From the NCBI GenBank assembly GCA_964501725.1, contig CAZCTO010000012.1, positions 7,348-71,347 on the forward strand: DNA of 64,000 nucleotides, written 5' to 3'. Below are positions 53,284 to 62,092 of this stretch, piece by piece. Under the pieces are notes generated by a model. It was not told the DNA's origin. It searched no databases and saw only the letters and a program-made list of their open reading frames with translations. The DNA comes from CAZCTO01 sp964501725. GTDB taxonomy: Bacteria; Bacillota; Clostridia; Saccharofermentanales; Saccharofermentanaceae. The position numbers and the translations under genes were made by a program. Positions within the stretch are counted from its first letter, which is position 1; each line of letters begins with the position of its first letter.

Positions 53284-54108
53284 TTATATCAGATAAGTAT
53301 TAAGAATCATTTCGATCATTCGGGAACTTAATGGTCGGGAATTTGATTCAAAAGTCAGAATGAGGTTATCCTTCGAACAATAACCGGCGTGTGCGTACGT
53401 TTCGATTTTTTTGATCGCGTATTCCGCGTACTCCGGATCGGACATCATTCCGTTATGCTCCCAAATATATTCTTTTCGAGCGCGTACATTCAGGCACGTA
53501 AAATCCGGATGAACCGTTCCGCTTCCGGGGATTTTTATCGGATATTCATATCGATACGGAATGTTGTGTCGGCTTAATGCATCTGCAATTAATATCTCCG
53601 ATTTGGAGCGGACGCGCTCACCCTTTGCCGTACAGAAATCCGGCGCATCTTCTTCGAAGCCTTTCTTCACATACTCAACGCTCATCCATCGTTTGACAAA
53701 TTCGTCATTCGGAAGGATTGAAGGACTGACTAATAGTTTACGGTAGTCATGCAGGGATCTGTAGAGCTCCTCAATCCTTTCCGGACGATAGTCAGAAAGA
53801 ACTCTGTCCAGAGCCTTTATCTCGGACTTCAATTCACGGATTAACCTGATGTCATAATCCTTCTGCGCCAGGGCGGTTGCCACTGAGTTCTGTGCGCGTT
53901 TAAGATAGATACCTTTTGTGTCGGAGAGATCCTTTCTGTGATAATACTGTATCGTCTTCCCTCTCGATTGAATTCTAATCTTTCCTTCGGGTGCTCCTTG
54001 AAGTGCGATTGCTCTTTCCCCCAAAACTTGCTCGAGTTCTGATTTTCTTGCCTTCATCCTGTAAACCAGCGGATCTGGTCTAAGCTCGATTCTCACAGCG
54101 CTTTTCAT
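53284..54108 (-). CDS. Predicted PD-(D/E)XK-fold nuclease-like protein, copy 2
   Basis: Protein of 274 residues, paralogue of the product of 47989-48819. The C-terminal half is nearly the same, including RSKSEILIADAL, HPDFTCLN, WEHNGMMSD, LTFESNSRPLSSRMIE and the last YLI. The N-terminal helical part is more diverged but keeps KGIYLKRAQNS and ALAQKDYDIRLIRELK. The two copies share orientation and both follow a palindromic tandem array just upstream of the start, here beginning 109 bases away at 54217. Neither copy is beside a methylase or a known defence gene. Nuclease function is predicted from motifs only. Confidence 0.75.
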   Translation of the reverse strand: MKSAVRIELRPDPLVYRMKARKSELEQVLGERAIALQGAPEGKIRIQSRGKTIQYYHRKDLSDTKGIYLKRAQNSVATALAQKDYDIRLIRELKSEIKALDRVLSDYRPERIEELYRSLHDYRKLLVSPSILPNDEFVKRWMSVEYVKKGFEEDAPDFCTAKGERVRSKSEILIADALSRHNIPYRYEYPIKIPGSGTVHPDFTCLNVRARKEYIWEHNGMMSDPEYAEYAIKKIETYAHAGYCSKDNLILTFESNSRPLSSRMIEMILNTYLI

Positions 54109-54216
54109 GATAATTGATTGCCTCCCGTTGCTTCCGCCTCTTCATACTGTCTGTAGCGGATTGAGTCTGTATGGTGATGGTCTCTTTTTCGTGTAAACCC
54201 TTCAGCTGAAAGGGTA

Positions 54217-54482
54217 ATACGTATAAAACAGTGCATTCTTGCTGTTTTTATACGCATTTCTCTCATGAAGCCCTTTCGCCAAAACAGTTTATGCGTATAA
54301 AATGGTGCGCTTTCGCTGCTTTTATACGCATATTCTCTCGTGAAGCCCTTTCGCCGAAGCTGTTTATGCGTATAAAATGGTGCGCTTTCGCTGTTTTTAT
54401 AGGCATATTCTCTCGTGAAGCCCTTTCGCCGAAGCAGTTTATGCGTATAAAATGGTGTGCTTTCGCTGTTTTTATACGCATT
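54217..54482. repeat. Tandem array of four 74-75-bp palindromic units
   Basis: Units start at 54217 (diverged), 54291, 54366 and 54441. Each holds ATGCGTATAAAA and, after about 18 bases, TTTTATACGCAT, i.e. a hairpin with about 10-bp arms, joined by a conserved linker containing GAAGCCCTTTCGCC. The last copy ends without a linker. The period is divisible by three, so long frames run through on both strands, but they look like by-products. Same family as 34619-34775. Confidence 0.9.
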
Positions 54483-54989
54483 ACACTGAGATTTATTCAC
54501 TGCAAAGAGCATGAATTCCCCAAAAACAACCTCTTGCACAGATAAATGCCTTCGTATGAACCCTTGACTCCGTTCAACTGCGCGCGTTCCGGAAGCCATC
54601 AGACTTCAGCCAAGCTTCATTACACCATCTTGCAAACGAGTTTTCAATTTCATATATGCAAAATTTGAGAGGTTCTTCAAAAGCCTCCTCAGACGTGCCG
54701 AAGGCTTTTCAAAGAACTCATGTGTTATGCGTATGTCTCGAGAGTCACCGGCAAAGTGAAGCAATCCCGACACTTTTGCCGGTATCCGACCCCTCACACG
54801 TCCTCCCAACCAACAAAGGAAGTATTTTATCGATGAGGGTGGTACAATATACTCATACGCCCCCACTGGGCACCTTGACACGAACAGATTTGCGCCTGAC
54901 CGGTACGCCTGCACTATAGATTGATAAGAATATCATCTCTTTTTGCTTCTGAATTAGTCGTCGCTTTTGCTTCATTACTAGAGGTGACC
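54483..54989. other. Intergenic stretch before the large signalling gene
   Basis: No gene is supported. It contains a long imperfect inverted repeat (GAGGTTCTTCAAAAGCCT near 54669 with AGGCTTTTCAAAGAACTC ending near 54719) and an extended -10-like TGGTACAAT ending at 54848, which is a possible promoter for the gene at 54990, with a poor -35. Confidence 0.5.
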
Positions 54990-57900
54990 ATGATTAAGCT
55001 AAAAGGTTATTCCGTCAAAGAAGAGCTTTATTCCGGACCGCAATCCATTGTTTATCGCGGAACTCGCAGCACCGACGCGCAGTCTGTAATCATTATTGTC
55101 TTAAATCAAGAGTATCCGTCGGAGCTTCTCTTGTCCTATTTCCGGAGAGAATTTGAAATCGCCCGAAAAGTTTCCGGCGAAGGAAACCTTCTGGTCTATG
55201 ATCTTGTTCGACATAACAATACGCTGGCCATCGTCATGGAGGATATTAACGGTGTATCCCTTTCAAATTTTATCCGCTCCGGGTCGTTGAGTCTTTCCGA
55301 GAAGCTCTCGCTGGCTGTAAAAACGGCGCACTCTCTTTCGCTGATTCATAAGAAGCAAGTCATTCATAAAAATATCTGCCCGCCGAATATTGTCTGGAAT
55401 CAGAAGACGGGCCGGTTGGCGATTATTAACTTCGGTTTTGCGGCAGAACTGAAGAGAGAAATGTCCCATCAAATGCAAAAAGGGGTTTTGGAAGGGACTC
55501 CGGATTATATGTCTCCGGAGCAGACCGGAAGAATCAACCGTCCGGTCGACAGACGCTCTGATCTCTATTCTCTCGGCGTTACGCTGTATGAGCTTTTTAC
55601 CGGTAAGCTTCCTTTTGTCGGCAAGGACGAGAGTGAGATTATCTATAATCACATTGCCAGGATGCCCGAACCGCTCCATCTGATTAATAAAGACATTCCC
55701 GAAACTGTTTCCGATATTGTGATGAAGCTTTTGGCAAAGGACGCGGAAGACAGATATCAGATGGCTTCCGGTTTGAAAAGGGATCTGGAGTTTTGTCTTG
55801 AGAGCCTTCTTACCAACGGCGAAATCAATCCTTTTGAAATCGGACAATTTGATTTGTCTGACCAATTAGAGATTTCCAATAAGCTTTACGGACGGAAAGA
55901 AGAGTTGGAGACGTTGTCCAAACTGTTTAACGATGTTGCTGACGGCGCTTCGTCAATGATTCTTATCGAGGGGTTACCGGGAATCGGAAAATCGTCTCTG
56001 GTGCAGGAGTTCGGCAAGATTGTCTCCATGCGAAAAGGGGTTTTTATCTCCGGGAAATTTGACCCCCAGGAACAGAATCTTCCTCTCCGTGGTTTTCAAG
56101 AAGCGCTTCACGGGCTGACGCATCGGTTGTTGTCTTTACCCGAGGACCAATTGCAAGGCTGGAAGCAACGGATTCTCGAAAAGCTTCCGACAAATGCAGG
56201 CATCTTGACTGAGTTTCTGCCCGAAATGGAGAAGATTATCGGTGATCAACCTCCGGTTATTCATTTGAATCCGATGGAAGCGCATAATCGTTTATTGATT
56301 GTCTTCAGTGAATTCATATCTCTTTTTGCCTCTGCTGATTCTCCGTTGGTCGTTTTTCTGGACGATCTGCAATGGTGTGACAGTACGTCCTTGGAACTGC
56401 TGAAGAACATGGCGGGAAATAACCATTACTCTTTCATTTTGTTTGCTGTCGCCTATCGACCCAATGACCTGCATCCCGGAAGTCTTCTTATGACTTCGCT
56501 GGACGAGATGAAGAAAATGAGTCATGCGGTTCAGACTCTTTCACTTCAGCCGCTCGAAATAACTGCAATTGATGAAATGTTAGCTGACACCTTTCGGCGA
56601 CTGCCAGATGTGGATACATTGACTTTGGCGAATCTGATGTATCGGAAGACAGGCGGAAATCCTCTTTTTATTAAGAATTTGCTTGAATCACTTTTTGCAC
56701 AGGGCTACTTTGAGTTGGCTCCGGATCAGACGAAATGGGTCTGGGAATTGAGAAGAATCAACGAGGTGGATATCAGCGATAATGTGATTGATCTGTTAAG
56801 TCAAGGGCTCGATGATTTACCATCTTCTGCTTATGAACTCTTGAAATATGCCTCCTGTGTCGGCTTTCAGTTTGATTTGGAGCAGGTTTCCATGCTCTGT
56901 AATCAATCGGTCATGGATATCGGAAATGCGATCTGGCCTGCGGTTGAAAAGGAAATTATTTATCCGTTGGATCAAAATTATAAATTGATTCGTTCGGGTG
57001 AGTCAGACCCTTCTTTGACGAACGTGAATATCCGTTTTTCCTTTCAACACAACCGTATTCAGCAACTGATCTATTCCCGGATTCCCGAGCAGGATCGGCA
57101 GTCGATACACCTGAAAATCGGTTGGGAAAAAGCCCGTATTTTGGACCGGCTTGGGGAAACGGATGTCTTGTTCAGCGTTGTCAATCATACAAACAAGGGC
57201 AGATCTCTGCTCACTGATCCGGCCGATCGAAAAGTTTTACGGGACTTAAATCTGAAAGCAGGCGAAAGAGCGATGAAGTCTACCGCTTTTTCTTTGGCTT
57301 CGGATTATTTTCAAATCGCCGAATCCTTACTGCCCCGGGAAGAGTCGGAGGGGGACGTCACTGCCTGGTTCCAAACGTTGTATCGCTTGGGCGAAGCACT
57401 GTTTTTATCCGGAGATCTTCAAAAGTCGGAGGAGATCTGCGAAAGAATGCAGGCCTTAAACGTCGAAGCGTTGGATCGTGCGAAGATCCATAACTTAAGA
57501 GCCCGCGTTTTTGAATTTCAAGGACGGATTCCGGATGCAATCGAGGCCATCCGTGAGGGGCTTTCAGTTCTTGATATCGTTCTTCCGCAAGAAGATGATG
57601 AAATCGGACGCAATATCGGCGAAAGAGTTATGCGACTGCTGAAGACCCGGGCATCCGGCGGGATTGAGGCTTTGCCGGACTTGCCTCTCATGGAAAATCC
57701 GAATATGATACAGGCGATGGAGCTTCTTTTTAGTGTGATTCCGCCTGCACTGCAGTTCCGTCCGTCTCTTTATGTCCTTTCTTCCCTGATGATGTTTGAA
57801 CTGACGCTTGATTATGGCGTAACCACCTTTTCGTGCAAGAGTATCATTGATGTCGGCATTACTCAGAGTCCGCCACTCAATGATTTTACACTCGGTTATC

Positions 57901-60176
57901 ATTTGGGAAAAATTGCATTTCGTTTGCTCGAGAGATTGAACGCTGACTCGATGAAAGCGGCGGTATACTTCGGATTTACATTTGCGTCGTACAGGAATGC
58001 ACATTTTCATGAAGCCATTGAGTCTTATGAGAAGTCCTTTTCAACCGGCATGGAGACCGGAGATATTCAACATGCCGCGTACGCCCGCGCCCATAAAATT
58101 CATTTGTATATGCAAGTCGGAATAAACCTGGCGGAGTGCGAAGCGGAAACGCAGCGCACGATCAATTTCCTGAATGAAGTGAAGGCCGGCATGCCTCTTT
58201 TTCTCGCGAATATTATTCAATATATGGTTAGTAAGTATCGTTCCGAAACGGAAATCGAAGAGGACGATGCCCTTTTCGCAACTATTGAAAAGACTCGAAA
58301 TGTTGCCTTCCTTTGGCGGTTCTGCCAATACAACACGGTATATCACTATATCCATTGCCAGTGGAAGCAGGCAGAAAAATGGAGTCAGTTCACTGATCAA
58401 TTCGCTTTTGCTTCTCAATCTGATTTCCCCGTGCCTGAGCAATCGATGTTTAAAGCGCTGATCATGATCCGATTATGGGATGAATATACCGAAGACGAAA
58501 AAGAGGAGAAGTGGACTCTTTTCTCTGAAATTTTAGAGAGCTTGAATGGATCCGCAAAGCTTTGTCCCTCGAACTTTGCCCATAAGGCGCATTTTCTTGC
58601 GGCTGAATTGGCGATCCTTAAAAAGGCTCCCCAAGAAGAGATTCTCGAACATTATCGTCAAGCCCTCGCTTCTTTAGAAGAAGATGATTTCATTCACATG
58701 AAGGCCCTGATTTGCGAATCTCTGGCATCCTATTGGGAAACGGAGCACAACGAGATCATAACCAAGGCATACCTTTCAGAGGCCTGTTTTTTCTACAATA
58801 AATGGGGCGCTCTCCGAAAAGTCCGCCTCATGGAAGAAAATTTCCCGAGCTTAAGAACACATTTCCCGGAGTCCGTCGCTTCATCCCAACTCAGCCAAAA
58901 CATTTCAAATGATGCAATCGATATGGCCTCCATCGTGAAAGCAATGCAGATTCTTTCGGGTGAAATTCGAATCGAGAAGTTACTTCACTCGCTCATGTCG
59001 CTGATTCTGGAGAACGCCGGTGCACGACAAGGCGCTTTGCTGCTGGTCAATCGCGATGACAAGGAATTATACATTGAAGCGCAGAAAAAATCATTTGAAG
59101 CCGGGATTGAGATCATGCAAAGTTTGCCCTATCGAAAAAATGACGATCTGTGTCCGGAGATTATTCAGTATGTCTCTCGTTCTCTCGAAAATGTAGTGCT
59201 ATCCAATGCCTGGAAGGAAAGCGATTTCACGAATAACCCGCACATCAAAAACGGGCAAATCAAATCGGTTCTGTCCCTTCCTGTCCTTTATCGCACACGC
59301 TTGGTCGGCGTCATATACCTGGAGCACGATTTAGCCGAAAATGTCTTCACCGAACAGCAAATTCAAACGCTGAAGATTCTCGCCTCCCAGGCATCAATTT
59401 CCATAGAAAATGCCCTTCTCTATGAGAATTTGGAAAAAAAGGTTGGTGAACGAACCGCACAGCTGAATCTTGCGAACGACAAGCTTAGACAATTGTCTCT
59501 GCAGGATCCGTTAACAGCTCTTCACAATCGTCGGTATATCTCAGAATTCGTTTCTGAAAGGTGTGAAAACTTTATTGTCCGAAAAGTCCAGTTACTTGAC
59601 GACTGTGAAAATATGAATATCCCGCTCAACCGGAAAGTCATGGGTGTCTTCATGATCGATCTGGATCATTTCAAGACGGTCAACGATACCTACGGACACC
59701 AGGCAGGCGATTCTGTTCTTGTCAATATTTCAAGAGTGCTGACACAACAGATTCGTGCGGACGATTATATCGTTCGTTGGGGAGGAGAAGAATTCTTAGT
59801 CATCCTGAACAAAACCAATCCCGAATACTTGGATGTCTTAGCGCGCAAGATTCTCAACGCCGTGTCCAAATCACCTCTCCGAATCAACAAAGAAACAACG
59901 ATATTCAAAACATGCTCCATCGGCTATTGTACTTTACCGCTTCATACCAAGGCCCCGGACCTTCTGAATCTGGAGCAAATTATTAATATCAGCGATTATG
60001 CGATGTACCTTGCCAAAGAAAACGGTCGCAATTGTGCTGCTCGAATCAGTGTGAATCAAACGACCCTCCCAAGCCACGAATGCATCGAATATTTACAAAA
60101 ACTAAGCAAGAGTGATGCCGTGCGAGACGAATTCATTGAAGTGTCTTATCTTGAAAACACAGACCCGGAGCATTAA
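54990..60176 (+). CDS. Pseudokinase-AAA ATPase-GAF-GGDEF signalling protein
   Basis: Large regulator of 1728 residues; ATG 54990 follows AGAGGTGA. Domains in order: protein-kinase fold (1-275); AAA/NACHT-like ATPase (about 295-600, Walker A GLPGIGKSS at 328-336, Walker B LVVFLDDLQW); long helical TPR-like region (about 650-1290); GAF (about 1320-1480); short coiled coil; GGDEF (about 1505-1700). The kinase has I36 where the ATP-binding Lys is expected, HKN (126-128) for HRD, and NFG (147-149) for DFG, so it is probably inactive, while SPEQTGR and DLYSLGVTLYEL are kept. The cyclase motif GGEEF (1598-1602) and I-site R1589-A-D-D1592 are intact, so it should make c-di-GMP with product inhibition. 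No membrane segment seen. The signal sensed is unknown. Confidence 0.88.
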   Translation: MIKLKGYSVKEELYSGPQSIVYRGTRSTDAQSVIIIVLNQEYPSELLLSYFRREFEIARKVSGEGNLLVYDLVRHNNTLAIVMEDINGVSLSNFIRSGSLSLSEKLSLAVKTAHSLSLIHKKQVIHKNICPPNIVWNQKTGRLAIINFGFAAELKREMSHQMQKGVLEGTPDYMSPEQTGRINRPVDRRSDLYSLGVTLYELFTGKLPFVGKDESEIIYNHIARMPEPLHLINKDIPETVSDIVMKLLAKDAEDRYQMASGLKRDLEFCLESLLTNGEINPFEIGQFDLSDQLEISNKLYGRKEELETLSKLFNDVADGASSMILIEGLPGIGKSSLVQEFGKIVSMRKGVFISGKFDPQEQNLPLRGFQEALHGLTHRLLSLPEDQLQGWKQRILEKLPTNAGILTEFLPEMEKIIGDQPPVIHLNPMEAHNRLLIVFSEFISLFASADSPLVVFLDDLQWCDSTSLELLKNMAGNNHYSFILFAVAYRPNDLHPGSLLMTSLDEMKKMSHAVQTLSLQPLEITAIDEMLADTFRRLPDVDTLTLANLMYRKTGGNPLFIKNLLESLFAQGYFELAPDQTKWVWELRRINEVDISDNVIDLLSQGLDDLPSSAYELLKYASCVGFQFDLEQVSMLCNQSVMDIGNAIWPAVEKEIIYPLDQNYKLIRSGESDPSLTNVNIRFSFQHNRIQQLIYSRIPEQDRQSIHLKIGWEKARILDRLGETDVLFSVVNHTNKGRSLLTDPADRKVLRDLNLKAGERAMKSTAFSLASDYFQIAESLLPREESEGDVTAWFQTLYRLGEALFLSGDLQKSEEICERMQALNVEALDRAKIHNLRARVFEFQGRIPDAIEAIREGLSVLDIVLPQEDDEIGRNIGERVMRLLKTRASGGIEALPDLPLMENPNMIQAMELLFSVIPPALQFRPSLYVLSSLMMFELTLDYGVTTFSCKSIIDVGITQSPPLNDFTLGYHLGKIAFRLLERLNADSMKAAVYFGFTFASYRNAHFHEAIESYEKSFSTGMETGDIQHAAYARAHKIHLYMQVGINLAECEAETQRTINFLNEVKAGMPLFLANIIQYMVSKYRSETEIEEDDALFATIEKTRNVAFLWRFCQYNTVYHYIHCQWKQAEKWSQFTDQFAFASQSDFPVPEQSMFKALIMIRLWDEYTEDEKEEKWTLFSEILESLNGSAKLCPSNFAHKAHFLAAELAILKKAPQEEILEHYRQALASLEEDDFIHMKALICESLASYWETEHNEIITKAYLSEACFFYNKWGALRKVRLMEENFPSLRTHFPESVASSQLSQNISNDAIDMASIVKAMQILSGEIRIEKLLHSLMSLILENAGARQGALLLVNRDDKELYIEAQKKSFEAGIEIMQSLPYRKNDDLCPEIIQYVSRSLENVVLSNAWKESDFTNNPHIKNGQIKSVLSLPVLYRTRLVGVIYLEHDLAENVFTEQQIQTLKILASQASISIENALLYENLEKKVGERTAQLNLANDKLRQLSLQDPLTALHNRRYISEFVSERCENFIVRKVQLLDDCENMNIPLNRKVMGVFMIDLDHFKTVNDTYGHQAGDSVLVNISRVLTQQIRADDYIVRWGGEEFLVILNKTNPEYLDVLARKILNAVSKSPLRINKETTIFKTCSIGYCTLPLHTKAPDLLNLEQIINISDYAMYLAKENGRNCAARISVNQTTLPSHECIEYLQKLSKSDAVRDEFIEVSYLENTDPEH

Positions 60177-60213
60177 GTGACGCGCTTCAGGAGCTCTTTC
60201 CCATTACTACAAC

Positions 60214-60238
60214 AAAAGGGCGCCTGAGGCGCCCTTTT
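60214..60238. terminator. Perfect-palindrome terminator
   Basis: AAAAGGGCGCC (60214-60224), loop TGA, GGCGCCCTTTT (60228-60238): an 11-bp perfect stem with T/A tails, able to act on both strands, between the signalling gene and the convergent membrane-protein gene. The core of the dispersed repeat follows at 60261-60279 (minus orientation), next to the stop codon of the next gene. Confidence 0.85.
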
Positions 60239-60283
60239 GTGATGATGCCTGTTCAAATGAGAGCGATACAGCCTTCATCTCTC

Positions 60284-60676
60284 TCACTCGATAATTTTCT
60301 TGTTCCCAAAGTATTGTATAAGAATTAGAATTAATGCTGTACAAGCTAGTATTCCGTCCATAATGCCGGCAGGAAGCATAAATATCATTAATGCCATTGT
60401 AATAACACAGTTAATTATCGATAAGGCTAATCCCCACATTCTGTTTTTCCATAATCCAATTGCACCTATCACTCTAACAACTCCGAATATGCCACCCATA
60501 ACGATCATCAAATTTAGATTTTCCTGTAAATATGGCACGATAAAAGAAAAATAGTTGCTCATCTCTACTTTTTCAGAACCCATTGCCAAAACCGGGATAA
60601 GAGCAAAGCAGCCACCGATTTCCATAAATCCGCCGTGTATAATCATCAAAATCGATGCAATTCTATATTTTTTCAT
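60284..60676 (-). CDS. Small four-helix membrane protein, function unknown
   Basis: Protein of 130 residues from ATG 60676 (GGAG 9 bases upstream; an ATG five codons earlier overlaps that site). Four hydrophobic segments cover nearly the whole chain (IASILMIIHGGFMEIGGCFALIP region, LMIVMGGIFGVVRVIGAIGLW, MWGLALSIINCVITMALMIFML, and the last ILACTALILILIQYF). No catalytic motif. I do not recognise the family. It is divergent from the MerR regulator gene. Confidence 0.7.
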   Translation of the reverse strand: MKKYRIASILMIIHGGFMEIGGCFALIPVLAMGSEKVEMSNYFSFIVPYLQENLNLMIVMGGIFGVVRVIGAIGLWKNRMWGLALSIINCVITMALMIFMLPAGIMDGILACTALILILIQYFGNKKIIE

Positions 60677-60891
60677 CTTAATACTCTCCATTTTGCAATT
60701 TGCAAAAACGAATGCATCTCAGTAGCTTATTCCTCGAGTTTAGAGAACCCGTTCCTATCTGTCAACACGACACCAAGGACCCCGGATCGAATGATCCGGT
60801 CGCCGCAGGCGTTTTTCCGCATCGGAGAGTCCGAAAAATCGGAGCGAACGCGACGATTTTAAAAAACACGGAAAGCATTTTCAATATCCAC

Positions 60892-60922
60892 TTGACCGTT
60901 CCCTTGGGGAACGTGTTATTTT
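60892..60922 (+). promoter_or_regulatory. MerR-type promoter/operator
   Basis: TTGACC (-35, 60892-60897) and TATTTT (-10, 60917-60922) are 19 bases apart; the spacer holds the dyad GTTCCC-TTG-GGGAAC (60898-60912). The overlong spacer with a central dyad is the hallmark of promoters that MerR-family activators twist into shape, here just upstream of a merR-family gene, so autoregulation is likely. Confidence 0.85.
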
Positions 60923-61003
60923 ACCTGTAGAGCCCTTTTCGGCGGGAAGAAACGTGCCAACGGTTTCGAATAAATGGTTGATGAAATAGCGGAGGACCAC
61001 CCT

Positions 61004-61843
61004 ATGCTGATCAAAGACGTCATGGAAAAAACTCTTCTGTCGAAAAAGGCGATCCGATATTACGAGGATCGCGGACTTTTCGAAGCAAAAAGAAGCGGGA
61101 ACGGCTATAAAGACTACAGCGATGAAAACGTGGAGTGCCTGCTCGCGATCCGGAAATTGCGTAACCTTTCTTTTTCGATCGAGGAGATCCGGGACTTTTT
61201 TGATTCCGACGAGAAAAAAACGGCGGTACTGACGCGCAAAATGAATGAGGTGGAAAGTAAACTCTCCATCCATTTAAAGGAAAAAGAAATTCTTGAATCG
61301 CTCCACAACGGCAAGCCGATCGGATCGATCAACAGTATTCCGGTCGAGGTTTGTGATGAAAAGCCCTATATGTATATCCGGAATATTAATAAGGTTTTCG
61401 GTCTATTTAATCTATTTGCTTTTCTCGCGATCCTATTTTTTTTCCTGTTTATCAAAGAGCCGGCTCAGGGCCCGGAGATCGGTCCTCTGTATTGGATCGG
61501 TATGATAATATCGGCTATGTTAATGGGGCGATATGAAGAGAAACGCGCAAAACTTAAAAGTCAAGGAGTAACGGTTCTCGAGCGAAAACCGATAGAGATC
61601 TTTATTCGGGCTTTGGCTTTGCTCTATTTTTATGTCATCTTCAGTTTAATGGCGAGCGAATTTTTATATGCCATTCCAAGGTATATTTCAGAGAAAGATT
61701 ACTATCTTCTCGTCTGCTCAATCCTCGGATTGCTCATGATGCTAACTATATGTGCGATCGGCGTCATCGCGAGTTTTTTCGAGTACGCCCAAGACATCTT
61801 GGATTTTATCGCGAGACGCCGTCGGTCTTCTGATAAAATGTAG
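61004..61843 (+). CDS. MerR-family transcriptional regulator with membrane-spanning C-terminal domain
   Basis: The first ~70 residues are a MerR winged helix (LIKDVMEKTLLSKKAIRYYEDRG, then SGNGYKDYSDENVECLL), followed by a dimerisation helix. Instead of a small ligand pocket, the remaining part (about residues 130-275) has four hydrophobic segments (LFNLFAFLAILFFFLF, IGPLYWIGMIISAMLMG, a long one near LALLYFYVIFSLMA, and LLVCSILGLLMMLTICAIGVI), so it is probably membrane bound and may sense an envelope signal. ATG 61004 is chosen because GGAGG lies 8 bases before it; a longer frame starts at 60974. 279 residues. Confidence 0.85.
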   Translation: MLIKDVMEKTLLSKKAIRYYEDRGLFEAKRSGNGYKDYSDENVECLLAIRKLRNLSFSIEEIRDFFDSDEKKTAVLTRKMNEVESKLSIHLKEKEILESLHNGKPIGSINSIPVEVCDEKPYMYIRNINKVFGLFNLFAFLAILFFFLFIKEPAQGPEIGPLYWIGMIISAMLMGRYEEKRAKLKSQGVTVLERKPIEIFIRALALLYFYVIFSLMASEFLYAIPRYISEKDYYLLVCSILGLLMMLTICAIGVIASFFEYAQDILDFIARRRRSSDKM

Positions 61844-62092
61844 ATGATCCCCTTCGAATATTTGGGGGCGACCACTCGAGGTAACGGCCTAACACCGCGA
61901 CGAGCCCCGATCATAAAATCCGGGTTACGTAACGCATTCAGAGGATACGAGTAATGAACCCTCCTGATTCTCATCCGTTTGATATGAAAAAATCCGGATC
62001 GGAGTCGCCCCGGATGACGGCGGCGTTTTCGACAGACCCAAGATCTACAGGCCGGACTATCTGACTTTCCGGGCGGTGAAGGATGTGACGGA
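61844..62092. other. Intergenic stretch with a possible gene-tail remnant
   Basis: In the plus strand, about 61985-62095, a frame without a start reads GVFDRPKIYRPDYLTFRAV and ends in a stop overlapping the next start (TGA/ATG). It has a protein-like composition and may be the C-terminal end of a lost gene. The rest shows nothing clear. Confidence 0.4.

Noticed and set aside
54105..54599. 164-residue minus-strand frame with a 25-residue repeat
   Set aside because: It arises because the 75-bp DNA repeat is a multiple of three; the other strand is also open, and palindromic arms explain the conservation better than protein.
54836..54860. T-box-like GGGTGGTAC word
   Set aside because: It lacks the specifier stem, the antiterminator pair and the TGGAACCGCG context; better read as an extended -10 element.
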